Assembly (NCBI RefSeq): GCF_000725485.1
Contig: NZ_JOAG01000016.1
Location: 80,704 to 144,703, forward strand
DNA from: Nonomuraea candida
GTDB taxonomy: Bacteria; Actinomycetota; Actinomycetes; Streptosporangiales; Streptosporangiaceae
Length of the DNA: 64,000 bases
Reading direction: 5' to 3'
Positions 26,513-34,710 of the stretch are shown piece after piece. A model generated the notes under the pieces. The model searched no databases. It was not told the DNA's origin and was given only the letters and a program-made list of their open reading frames with translations. Made by a program: the position numbers and the translations under genes. The number at the start of each line of letters is the position of its first letter. The stretch's first letter is position 1.

Positions 26513-27543
26513 CAGCCCTGCCCAAAGGTGTCACTGCAGCCGCGCGCCTCGGCCCGCGGCAGCCTGCCGAGGACCTCGAACCGCTTGCCCGGCCAGCTCC
26601 CGTCGTCCACGCCCCGCACCACGCCCAGGTCCTCGGTCAGCAGCACGTGGCCCGGATAGGAGGTGGGCAGCGTGCTGACCACCTCGATCAGCCCCGGCAC
26701 CCCGACCGGCGTCTCCTGCCACGTCTCCGGGTCGCGGATCACGACGTCGGCGAAGTCGGGGCAGTAGAGGCCGTCGCCGTCGGGGCCCTCCAGGAAGACG
26801 GTGCCGATCTGCTCGACCATGCCGTAGAAGTTGTGCACCCTGCTCAGCCCGCACTCGGCCGCCAGCCGCCGCCGGAACTCGGCGTTGTCCACCGCCTGCT
26901 CGGCCAGCCGCTTCCACCCGCCCGAGTGGATCAGCACCGCCTGCGACAGGTCCGCGCCCAGCCCGCGAAGGTGCAGCCAGACCATGTAGGTGAACCCGAA
27001 GACCAGGAACCGCTCGCCGCCGTGCCGGGCCAGGAAGCCCTTGACCGCCTCGGCGTCCACCCGGCCCCGCTCGTCCAGCGCGAAGGTGTGGTCCCTGCCG
27101 AAGTTCATCATGCCCAGCACACCGGCGCCGCGCGCGCTCAGCGTCGGGTCGCGCACCACCGAACGGCTGTCGACCACCAGCATCGGCAGCCGCCGCTCGC
27201 CCAGCACCACCCTGACCGTGGCGGCCAGCATGCGGGTCTGCGCCGCCGCCGCCTCCCGGTCGAGGAAGACCCGGCTCGGCCGCTGCCCGGTGGTGCCGGA
27301 AGAGGTCAGCACGCGGAACACCCGCTCCTCGGGCACGCTGCGCAACTCGTGCGTCTTGAACAGCCGCACCGGCAGCCACGGCAGGTCGCACACCCGCTCG
27401 TAGGGCGGCGCCGCCCCGATCGCGTCGAGAATCCTGCGGTACGGCGGGCACGCCGCCCGGTGCCGCTCGGTCAGCCCGGCCAGCTCGGGCAGCAACACCG
27501 CCTCCCGCTCGGCCCCGCCCAACGTGAAGACACCGGCGCTCAC
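26512..27543 (-). CDS. LuxE-like acyl-protein synthetase
   Basis: 343 aa from a GTG overlapping the ligase stop (GTGA). The AMP-binding signature SSGTTGQRPSRVFLD, GVLGMMNFGRDHTFAL and HNFYGMVEQIGTVF identify the LuxE / PaaK-related acyl-protein synthetase family (PF04443 type). LuxE activates a carboxylic acid with ATP and passes it through its own cysteine to LuxC. The strict gene order LuxE-LuxC with overlap argues for the same two-step carboxylate reduction here, acting on an acyl group supplied by the ACP system. Confidence 0.9.
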   Translation of the reverse strand: MSAGVFTLGGAEREAVLLPELAGLTERHRAACPPYRRILDAIGAAPPYERVCDLPWLPVRLFKTHELRSVPEERVFRVLTSSGTTGQRPSRVFLDREAAAAQTRMLAATVRVVLGERRLPMLVVDSRSVVRDPTLSARGAGVLGMMNFGRDHTFALDERGRVDAEAVKGFLARHGGERFLVFGFTYMVWLHLRGLGADLSQAVLIHSGGWKRLAEQAVDNAEFRRRLAAECGLSRVHNFYGMVEQIGTVFLEGPDGDGLYCPDFADVVIRDPETWQETPVGVPGLIEVVSTLPTSYPGHVLLTEDLGVVRGVDDGSWPGKRFEVLGRLPRAEARGCSDTFGQG

Positions 27544-28847
27544 GTCAGGGACTCCAGCCGCCGGTAGTCGATCTTGCCTGTCGGGAGGAGCGGCAGGTGC
27601 TCGATGTGGCGCACGTCGAACCCGCTCCAGTGCAGGCGCAGCTCGGCCGCCAGCCGCCGGGCCAGGCGAGCCCGGGTGGGCTGGTCGGCGGTCTCGGTCC
27701 AGATCGTCATCCGGTCGTCGCCCGCGGTGACCGCGATCGGGCCGGAGCCGCGGAGCAGGCGCTCGACGTCGTCGAGGTTGACGCGGGTGCCGAAGACCTT
27801 CGCGATGCGCTTGAGCCGCCCGGTGATGTGCAGGAACCCCTCGGCGTCGAGCCGCCCCAGATCGCCCGTACGCAGCCGGCCGCCCAGGTCGTCGCCCCTG
27901 GCCAGGTCTTCGGCGCGCTCGGCGTAGCCCATCATGACGTTGGGCCCGTAGTAGACGACCTCGCCGTCCTCGATCTCCAGCCGCCCTCCGGGGATGGCGA
28001 CCCCGACCGAGCCCGGCCGGTCGGCGAGCCGGTCGGGCGGCAGGACGGCGATGCGCGCGGTGGCCTCCGTCTGGCCGTACATCACGTAGAAGCGCTCGGC
28101 CTGCGCGGCGAACTCCTCGACCAGCTCGGGCGCCAGCCGCCCGCCCGCCTGCGTGAGCGTGGTGAGCGACGGGTATTGCGAGCGGTCGAAGCGCAGGCGG
28201 CGCAGCATGGAGTATTGGTAGGGGACGGCGGCCAGCGAGGTGCACGCGTAGGTGCGCAGGTCGGCCCAGAACGAGCGCTCCAGCAGCCCCGCCTCCGTCA
28301 GCACCACGGCGCCCCCCGCCACCAGGTGGCTGTTGAGCACCGACAGGCCGTAGCTGTAGTGCAGGGGCAGGCTCGTGGGCGCGATCTCCTCGGGGCCGAG
28401 CGACAGGGCCGTGGCGATGGCGGCGGCGTTGGACAGCACCGCCTGGCGCGAGAGGCGCACGAGCTTCGGGCTGCCCGTCGAACCCGAGGTGGCCAGCAGC
28501 AGGCCCAGGTCGGGATGGGGATCGGGCACGTCGGTGCGGGGCGGCGGCGGGCCGTCGAGCGGATGCGTGAACCCCAGCAGCGCCGCCGGCCTGAACCGCT
28601 CGGCCAGGTCGGCCAGCGCGGCGGGAGGCAGGTCGGGGTCGAGCAGCGCGACCGGCCGGCCGGCGTGCCAGGCGCCGAGGTAGCAGAACACGGAGGCCAG
28701 GGTGTTGCGCATGGCGCAGAACAGCGGCCCGGGACGCAGCCCGTCGAGGTTTTCCGCGGCGCGCTTGATGTAGTGGGCCAGCTCGTCGCCGCCGATGCCC
28801 TTCTCGGCCCCCGACGGGATCAGCCGGGCCTGCGGGTGCGGGAACAT
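27540..28847 (-). CDS. Acyl-activating AMP-dependent ligase (acyl-CoA/ACP synthetase)
   Basis: 435 aa from ATG at 28847 (TGATG with the SDR stop; a GTG one codon earlier is possible). ANL-family signatures: LLLATSGSTGSPKLVRLSR (P-loop), YVMYGQTEATARIAVLP, RTGDLGRLDAEGFLHITGR and the C-terminal catalytic lysine in LPTGKIDYRRL. It is shorter than usual (about 500), mainly at the N-terminus. In this operon it most likely loads a carboxylic acid onto the neighbouring ACP. Confidence 0.92.
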   Translation of the reverse strand: MFPHPQARLIPSGAEKGIGGDELAHYIKRAAENLDGLRPGPLFCAMRNTLASVFCYLGAWHAGRPVALLDPDLPPAALADLAERFRPAALLGFTHPLDGPPPPRTDVPDPHPDLGLLLATSGSTGSPKLVRLSRQAVLSNAAAIATALSLGPEEIAPTSLPLHYSYGLSVLNSHLVAGGAVVLTEAGLLERSFWADLRTYACTSLAAVPYQYSMLRRLRFDRSQYPSLTTLTQAGGRLAPELVEEFAAQAERFYVMYGQTEATARIAVLPPDRLADRPGSVGVAIPGGRLEIEDGEVVYYGPNVMMGYAERAEDLARGDDLGGRLRTGDLGRLDAEGFLHITGRLKRIAKVFGTRVNLDDVERLLRGSGPIAVTAGDDRMTIWTETADQPTRARLARRLAAELRLHWSGFDVRHIEHLPLLPTGKIDYRRLESLT

Positions 28848-29698
28848 CACGGGACCAGCCCGCCGTCCACGCCGAGCACCTGGCCGGTGATGAAGGCCGC
28901 CGCGGGCGACAGCAGGAACGCCACGGCCGCGGCCACGTCGCCCGGCTCGCCGAGCCGCCCGAGCGGGGTCGCCGCGACCGTGGCGGCGCGGGCCTCGTCG
29001 TCGAGCGTGGCGAGCAGGTCGGTGCGGATGTAGCCGGGGGCCACGGCGTTGACCCTGACGCCCCAGGGGCCCAGCTCTTTCGCGGCGGCCATGGTGAGGC
29101 CGAGGAGCGCGGCCTTCGTCGCGGAGTAGACCGCCTGCCCGGGGCCGCCCGCGCGGCCCATGACCGAGGAGACCAGCACCACGGCGGGCGAGGCGCTCCT
29201 GCGCAGCAGCCTGAGCGCGGCCTGCAGGGTGTGCGTGGCGCCGATGGCGTTGACCTGGAACAGCCGGGCGATGGTGTCGTGGGCCGTCATGCCGAGCGGC
29301 CCGGCGGCGTGCACGCCGGCGTTGACCACCAGCGCGTCGAGCCTGCCGTGCCGCTGGTAGATCGCCCGCATCAGCGCGGAGACCTGCCCGGGATCGGCCA
29401 CGTCACCGGCCACGGAATCGACCACGGAATCGACCACCCCACGGATCTCCGGGACCACACCACCGGCCGAACCGCCCTCCGGCCCCGGGGGCGTGCCGGG
29501 CGGGGTTTGCGCGAGGGCTTCGGCGGCCACGTCGGCGGCCGCCTTGGCGGCGCGTTCGTCGTCGCGGCCGTGGACGACGACCGTGTGGCCGGACGCGGCC
29601 AGCGCGACGGCGACGGCGCGGCCGATGCCCGTCGTCGAACCCGTCACCAGGGCGACCCTGCGCTCCTGGTCCTCAGACGGCGGCGGCGCCGATGCCAT
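28847..29698 (-). CDS. SDR reductase, FabG-like, with a Pro/Gly-rich insertion
   Basis: 283 aa. TGSTTGIGRAVAVAL, VNAGVHAAG, VLVSSVMGRAG, YSATKAAL (YxxxK) and the FabG-type C-terminus AAFITGQVLGVDGGLVP show a 3-oxoacyl-ACP reductase-like enzyme. It has an unusual low-complexity insertion (about residues 66-97, PPGTPPGPEGGSAGG...VVDSVVDSV) between beta-3 and the DVADPGQV strand. It overlaps the acp gene by 26 bases. With ACP and ligase it could reduce a 3-keto acyl group to a 3-hydroxyacyl group. Confidence 0.9.
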   Translation of the reverse strand: MASAPPPSEDQERRVALVTGSTTGIGRAVAVALAASGHTVVVHGRDDERAAKAAADVAAEALAQTPPGTPPGPEGGSAGGVVPEIRGVVDSVVDSVAGDVADPGQVSALMRAIYQRHGRLDALVVNAGVHAAGPLGMTAHDTIARLFQVNAIGATHTLQAALRLLRRSASPAVVLVSSVMGRAGGPGQAVYSATKAALLGLTMAAAKELGPWGVRVNAVAPGYIRTDLLATLDDEARAATVAATPLGRLGEPGDVAAAVAFLLSPAAAFITGQVLGVDGGLVP

Positions 29699-29921
29699 GC
29701 TTCTCCAGCAGCTCGGCCGCCTTGGCGAACGAGCTCATGTCGATCATCTCGTCGGTGTCGATCATGATGGAGAACTCGTCCTCCATCGCGGCGATCAGCG
29801 CCATGTGCGCCAGGGAGTCCCACTGCGGGATGGCGCGGTATTCGAGGTCGTCGACGCCGGCGTCGGGCGGAAGGTTGAGCGCCACGCGGAACACGGCCCG
29901 CAGGCGGTCGAGATGACTCAT
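29673..29921 (-). CDS. Acyl carrier protein
   Basis: 82 aa from ATG at 29921 (an in-frame GTG lies two codons earlier; the ribosome site is weak). The phosphopantetheine site is WDSLAHM (Ser36), followed by the typical helix II/III ALIAAMEDEFSIMIDTDEM. First gene of the eight-gene minus-strand operon. A dedicated ACP beside ligase, reductase and LuxE/LuxC genes implies a carrier-bound acyl intermediate separate from primary fatty-acid synthesis. Confidence 0.92.
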   Translation of the reverse strand: MSHLDRLRAVFRVALNLPPDAGVDDLEYRAIPQWDSLAHMALIAAMEDEFSIMIDTDEMIDMSSFAKAAELLEKHGIGAAAV

Positions 29922-30014
29922 GATCACTCACTCTCTGTCCTCAAGCCATGACGAAGTGTAGCGGGAATTTCGTGGCGAGGAGAAACCAAGGCCCCGCCCT
30001 CAGTAATGGAACCG

Positions 30015-30020
30015 TATAAC
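30015..30020 (+). promoter_or_regulatory. Possible -10 element (TATAAC) for the rightward genes
   Basis: TATAAC at 30015-30020 in the A/T-richer 164-base gap between the acp operon and the next gene. A GTG at 30026, in frame with that gene, sits where transcription would begin, so a leaderless start there is an alternative to the internal ATG. Confidence 0.35.
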
Positions 30021-30085
30021 GAGGCGTGACCCGCGATGAGGGCTGGGAATGTCGGATGGGACACGGCAACCGTACGGGGGGAATG

Positions 30086-31006
30086 ATGGACGAATCCAAT
30101 CACTGGTACGGGCACTCCCGCATACTCGGCCGATACTGCGGCATGCCGGAGGAGACGCCGAGGCGCATCCAGGGCTTCCTTCAGCACGGCTGGAACTATC
30201 TGCACGGATTTCCGCCGAACGACCACTGGTGCAGCCCCGGATATCCCCGTTTCATCTGGTCTGACGTGCTGCGGCGCAGGGGTTGGTCGATGGGGCGGAG
30301 GGGGCACTATCTGATCGGCGCGCCCTGGATCTATCTCCTTCATCTTGAGCCCGACCTGGGGGTGCGACGTGATCGGAAGGGGACGATCTGGTATCCCTTT
30401 CATGGGTGGGAGAAACATTCCGTCAGCGGGGACCATGCCCGGCTTGCCGACGAAATACGAGATGTCGAGACTGGTCCGGTCACGGTCTGCCTTTATTGGC
30501 TGGAATATGCGAATCCGGACATTCGGCGTTCGTACGAATCGAGGGGATTCCGGGTTATCTGTCATGGCGAACGGGGGTCACGCTGGGAGAGCAAGGGCCG
30601 CGACTTCCTGCGTAAGCAGCTCGTCGAGCTGCGGCGCCACCGCAGGGTGGCCTCCAACAGGCTCGGCAGCGCGCTGTTCTACGGGGCCTCGGTGGGCTGC
30701 GAGGTGGCCGTGTACGGCGATCCGATGCAGTTCGAGGACGAACGCCCCGAATACGGCGGCACCGCCCGCCGCATGCGGCTCTGGCCCGAGCTGCACGGCA
30801 CGAGCGTCGATCCCGGGCTGGCCGCCGAGGTGGCCCGGCGCGAGCTGGGATTCGAATATCAGGCGACACCGGAGGAGCTACGGCGGATGTTCGGTTGGAA
30901 GCGGATGCGCGAGGGAGTGCCGTCACCCGGGGGTGCGGCGGGAGCGAAGCGACCGGAACGGAGGAAGGCGGCGGCACATGGCGACCGAGCCCGCCTCACG
31001 GGGTGA
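30086..31006 (+). CDS. Unrecognised protein of the glycan cluster, possible glycosyltransferase
   Basis: 306 aa from ATG at 30086 with GGGGGGA four bases upstream; an ATG at 30083 and a leaderless GTG at 30026 are alternatives. Soluble, Trp/Tyr/His-rich N-terminal half (HWYGHSRILGRYCG, GFLQHGWNYLHGFPPNDHW, YPFHGWEKH) then a Rossmann-like stretch (VTVCLYWLEYANPDIRRSYESRGF, FYGASVGCEVAVYGDPM). This layout suggests a GT-B-like transferase but I cannot name the family. G+C is about 55-60% up to about 30600, then rises abruptly to the level of the neighbours within the same gene. Confidence 0.7.
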   Translation: MDESNHWYGHSRILGRYCGMPEETPRRIQGFLQHGWNYLHGFPPNDHWCSPGYPRFIWSDVLRRRGWSMGRRGHYLIGAPWIYLLHLEPDLGVRRDRKGTIWYPFHGWEKHSVSGDHARLADEIRDVETGPVTVCLYWLEYANPDIRRSYESRGFRVICHGERGSRWESKGRDFLRKQLVELRRHRRVASNRLGSALFYGASVGCEVAVYGDPMQFEDERPEYGGTARRMRLWPELHGTSVDPGLAAEVARRELGFEYQATPEELRRMFGWKRMREGVPSPGGAAGAKRPERRKAAAHGDRARLTG

Positions 31007-32705
31007 GGCCATGAACACGAGCACGAACGAGACGAACCCGGGCGCGAGCACGCCGGAGACGAGCCCGAGCCCGGGCCCGGGCACGCGCGAGGCGCCGGGG
31101 AACGTCCGGCTGATCGGCGGGGAGATGCTGCTGTGGTCCGACGCGACCGCCCTGGGCGGGGTCACGGACTGGCGGGGCACGGCGCTGGAGCTGGCCGGCC
31201 GCGTGGTCCCGGCGGACGGGCGGGTGCTGCTGGTCGGGCCCCATCCGCAGGCCCTGGTGGACGAGGTCGCCGGCCGGGCCCGCGCCACCTCCGTGCTCCT
31301 GCGCTCCTACCCCGACGCCTGCGCGCTGGGCGAACGGCACCCCGAGCTCACGATCTTCTGCGGCCGGCTGGAGGCGCTGGAGGCCGCCGAGGACGGCGGG
31401 GAGCCGTACGATCTGGTGCTGGCGCTGGACGGCCTGTCGCGCACGCACTCGGCCGAGGCGCCGGCCGCCGCCTGGGCCGAGTCGCTGGAGGCGCTGGCCG
31501 CCCTGGTCGCGCCCGGCGGCCTGCTGCTCCTCGGCGTACGCAACGACCTGGGCGTGGACCGCTTCATCGAGGCCAGGCCCGCCGACCGCGAGGGCGCCGA
31601 CGACCAGTGGGCGCCGCACGGCTTCGACCCGAGCTACCCCGGCGGCCCCGAGGCGCTGGACGCCGGGCTGGAGACGGCCGGGCTGAGCGTGCAACGCCGC
31701 TACGCGGCCTTCCCCGACCGGCAGGCGCCGCGCGCGCTGCTGTCCAGGGAGGCGCTGGCGTTCGACCTGCCGGAGGCGCTGACGTTCGCGCTGAGCGCCA
31801 GGGAGGGCGAGCGGATGCTGGTCGCCGACCCGCTGCGGCTGACCAGGCTGGTGTTCCGGCACCGCCTGGGGGAGCAGCTGGCCCCGCTCTGGCTGGTCGT
31901 GGCCACCAGGCCGCCGCTCGGCGGCGACGCGGTCCGGCCGGTGGAGCTGCCGCTGGGCCTCATCGAGGAGGGCCACGCCCTGTACGAGCTCACCGCCACG
32001 GGCGCCAGGCGCCTGCCCGGCGGCGAGGAGCGGCCGATCCCGGCGGGCCGGGTGGTCGAGGAGATCCTCGTCGAGGCGTGCGCCCGCGAGGACGTGAAGA
32101 CCGTGCGCGAGCTGCTCGCCGCGCTGGCCGGCTGGCTGGAGGCGGGGGGTGACGCCACGGCGGCGACCGACAGCCTGGTCTACGACGGGCGGCGATTCGC
32201 CGCGGTCGGCCCGCCCGGCCCCGCGCCGGTGCGCCAGGAGCCGCGCGTCGTGCTCTGCCGCATCCTGTGGCGCTTCGCGGTCAGGCTGCTGGCGGCCGGC
32301 CACCACCACCCGTGGCCGTGGCCGCTGGAGGCCGACCAGCTCACGCTGACCCTGTGCGGCATGGCCGGGCGGCCGTGCGATCAGGGCGACCTCGACCAGG
32401 CCCGCAAGCTCGACGCCGAGCTGGGCCGGCCGGCCGAGCTGGCCGAGCACGCCCCGGCCTACCGCGACCTGCTGGGCGCGCGCGACCGCCTGGCCGACCA
32501 GCTCACCGCGGCGCTGGCCAGGATCTCCCGCCTGGAGACCAAGCTGTCCTACCGCGAGCGCGAGCTGGTGCGGGCCAAGGCCAAGCTGCGCAGGACCCAG
32601 CGCAAGGCCACCGCCTACCGCAGGACGCTCGGATACCGCCTCTCCCGCCGCCTGGCCCGTCCCCGCAAGGTCGCCCGCCGCGTCATACGCCTGTTGTCCG
32701 GCTGA
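30978..32705 (+). CDS. Methyltransferase-like protein with C-terminal coiled coil
   Basis: 575 aa from ATG at 30978 (GAGGAAGG nine bases upstream; ATG 31011 possible). It overlaps the preceding gene by 29 bases. After a Thr/Pro-rich head, a Rossmann-type SAM-binding pattern is visible: GRVLLVGPHP, LTIFCGRLEALE, YDLVLALDGLSR, LVAPGGLLLLGVRN. The middle is unassigned. The last 100 residues form a basic coiled coil (ARISRLETKLSYRERELVRAKAKLRRTQRK) of the kind seen in surface-glycan methyltransferases and chain-length or scaffold proteins. Confidence 0.75.
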   Translation: MATEPASRGEAMNTSTNETNPGASTPETSPSPGPGTREAPGNVRLIGGEMLLWSDATALGGVTDWRGTALELAGRVVPADGRVLLVGPHPQALVDEVAGRARATSVLLRSYPDACALGERHPELTIFCGRLEALEAAEDGGEPYDLVLALDGLSRTHSAEAPAAAWAESLEALAALVAPGGLLLLGVRNDLGVDRFIEARPADREGADDQWAPHGFDPSYPGGPEALDAGLETAGLSVQRRYAAFPDRQAPRALLSREALAFDLPEALTFALSAREGERMLVADPLRLTRLVFRHRLGEQLAPLWLVVATRPPLGGDAVRPVELPLGLIEEGHALYELTATGARRLPGGEERPIPAGRVVEEILVEACAREDVKTVRELLAALAGWLEAGGDATAATDSLVYDGRRFAAVGPPGPAPVRQEPRVVLCRILWRFAVRLLAAGHHHPWPWPLEADQLTLTLCGMAGRPCDQGDLDQARKLDAELGRPAELAEHAPAYRDLLGARDRLADQLTAALARISRLETKLSYRERELVRAKAKLRRTQRKATAYRRTLGYRLSRRLARPRKVARRVIRLLSG

Positions 32706-32741
32706 CCGCCCGATGGCCCGTCCCAACGATGAGGAGTGCAT

Positions 32742-34628
32742 GTGCCGGTTCTTTCGGTGATCGTCCCGTTCCACAACGTCGAGAAGTACATCGGGCCCTG
32801 TCTTGACTCCATCTCCGCCCAGACGCTGGCGGAGCTGGAGGTGATCTGCGTGGACGACGGCAGCGCCGACGACGGCTGGATCGCCGTCGAGTCCAGGCGG
32901 GCGGACGACCCCCGGATCAGCCTCATCAGGCAGGCCAACCACGGGGTCGGCCACGCCCGCAACGTCGGGGTGCGCCGGGCGAGCGGCGACTACCTGGCCT
33001 TCGTGGACGGTGACGACGTCGTGCCGCCCGACGCGTTCAAGCGCCTGGTGGCCTCGCTGGAGTCCACCGGCTCCGACCTGGCCTGCGGGAACGTCATGCG
33101 CCTCTACCGCAACCTGCTCGTCCCCTCGTGGGCGCACCGGCAGGCGTTCGCCAAGCCGGCCAGGCGCACCCACATCACCCGTCACCCGATGCTGATCCGC
33201 GACCGCATGCTCTGGAACAAGGTCTACCGCCGCTCCTTCTGGGACGCGATGGGCCTGTGCTTCCCCGAGCGCATGTACGAGGACCAGCCCGTCGCTATGG
33301 CCGCCCACATCGGCGCCGAGTCGGTGGACGTGCTGGCCAAGGTGGTCTACCACTGGCGTCACCGCGACGAGCCCGACGCCTCGATCACCCAGCGCCGCCT
33401 GGAGCCCGGCAACCTGCGCGACCGGCTGCTGTCGGTGCTGCAGACCGCCGACCTGCTCGCGCACGGCGCGCCCAAGCTCAAGCCCGACTTCGACCGCGAC
33501 ACGCTCGACATCGACATGGCCGTCGCCGTGGAGGCCATGGCCGCCATGGGCCCGTCGGCGGACCCGGGCCTGGTGGACCTGATCGTGCGCTACCTCGACG
33601 GCGTGTCCGCGCCGGCCTGGCGGAGCCTGCCGTTCGAGCAGCGGCTGCTGGTGCACCTGCTGCACCGGCGCCGCCTGGACGAGCTGGCCGACGTCTTCGC
33701 CCAGGTCGGCGCGGGCCGGCTGCGGCCCAGGGTCGGCTCGGCCGGCCTGCTGCGCAAGCGCTGGTACGGCCGGCACCCGTCGATGCCCGTCCACCTGTCG
33801 GAGGTCTCGGGCGAGCTGAGCCTGCTGGCCAGGCTGGTGAGCCTCGACTGGCGCGACGGGGTGCTGCACGGGTCGGGACGGGTGGCCGTGGGCACCTTCG
33901 ACGTGGGGGAGCTGCGGCGGGTGCGGGTGCGCAGCTGGCTGGAGGAGCGCGGGACCGGCCAGACCGTCCGGCTGTCGGAGGAGGAGAGCGCGCCGGTCTG
34001 GGAGGACGCCGAGCAGGAGGACGGGGGGCCGCTGCCGGAGCACGCGTTCCCGTTCCGGTTCGCCTTCGACCCGGCCGTGCTGTCGCGGGCGCAGCTGGCC
34101 AGGCACGGCCACTGGGACCTGTGCGTGGGGCTCAAGGGGCACGGGCTGCGGCTGACGGGCCGGGTGGCCGGGCCGCGCTGGCTGCCGCCGCTGATCCCGG
34201 CCCCGCGGCGCAGGTCGGGGGTGTGGGTGGTGCCGGCGCGCAACGCCAAGGGCGCCTGGGGGGTGCGGCTGCGTACGGCGGAGGCGGTCATCGGCGAGTA
34301 CCGCGTGGACGGCGGCGACCTGGTGTTCTCCGGGGAGATCCGCGACGTCGGCGACGGCGAGCCGGTGCTGCGGCTGCAGCGCAGGAGCGACGGCGAGGAG
34401 ATGTACTTCCCGGTGGCGCTGTCCGGGCAGGGCTTCCAGGCGCGGGTGCCGCTGGCCGACATCGACGAGCGGGTGGGGCACGAGTCGTGGTGGGAGGTGG
34501 TCATCGACCAGGGCACGGCCATCCGCCCGCTGGTGCGTACGCGGCAGCGGGCGGTGGCGACCGTGGCCGAGCGGCGCTTCCTCATCGACCGGGGCGAGGA
34601 CGGCTGCCTCCTGCTCGCCGAGCGCTGA
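32742..34628 (+). CDS. GT2 glycosyltransferase with long C-terminal domain
   Basis: 628 aa from GTG at 32742 (GAGGAG five bases upstream). The N-terminal GT-A domain has LSVIVPFHNVEKYIGPCLDSI, VDDGSADDG, FVDGDDVV (DxD) and YEDQPVAMAAH, as in TagA/TarQ-like and capsule transferases. The C-terminal 330 residues include helical and beta-rich parts typical of GT2 enzymes that work on teichoic acids. Paralogous to the transferases at 40440 and 45009 (shared NKVYRRxFW, WYGxxP). Confidence 0.9.
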   Translation: MPVLSVIVPFHNVEKYIGPCLDSISAQTLAELEVICVDDGSADDGWIAVESRRADDPRISLIRQANHGVGHARNVGVRRASGDYLAFVDGDDVVPPDAFKRLVASLESTGSDLACGNVMRLYRNLLVPSWAHRQAFAKPARRTHITRHPMLIRDRMLWNKVYRRSFWDAMGLCFPERMYEDQPVAMAAHIGAESVDVLAKVVYHWRHRDEPDASITQRRLEPGNLRDRLLSVLQTADLLAHGAPKLKPDFDRDTLDIDMAVAVEAMAAMGPSADPGLVDLIVRYLDGVSAPAWRSLPFEQRLLVHLLHRRRLDELADVFAQVGAGRLRPRVGSAGLLRKRWYGRHPSMPVHLSEVSGELSLLARLVSLDWRDGVLHGSGRVAVGTFDVGELRRVRVRSWLEERGTGQTVRLSEEESAPVWEDAEQEDGGPLPEHAFPFRFAFDPAVLSRAQLARHGHWDLCVGLKGHGLRLTGRVAGPRWLPPLIPAPRRRSGVWVVPARNAKGAWGVRLRTAEAVIGEYRVDGGDLVFSGEIRDVGDGEPVLRLQRRSDGEEMYFPVALSGQGFQARVPLADIDERVGHESWWEVVIDQGTAIRPLVRTRQRAVATVAERRFLIDRGEDGCLLLAER

Positions 34629-34710
34629 CCACCTGAAGGACCGCCGGCCGGGCCGCCCCGGGCCGGGTGGCGCGCGGGGTGGCGCGCGGGTGGCGGGGCC
34701 GGACGGCCGG

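Noticed and set aside
25178..27543. Bioluminescence (lux) operon
   Set aside because: LuxC and LuxE homologues are present, but there is no luciferase alpha/beta, LuxD thioesterase or flavin reductase in the window, and the neighbours are glycan genes.
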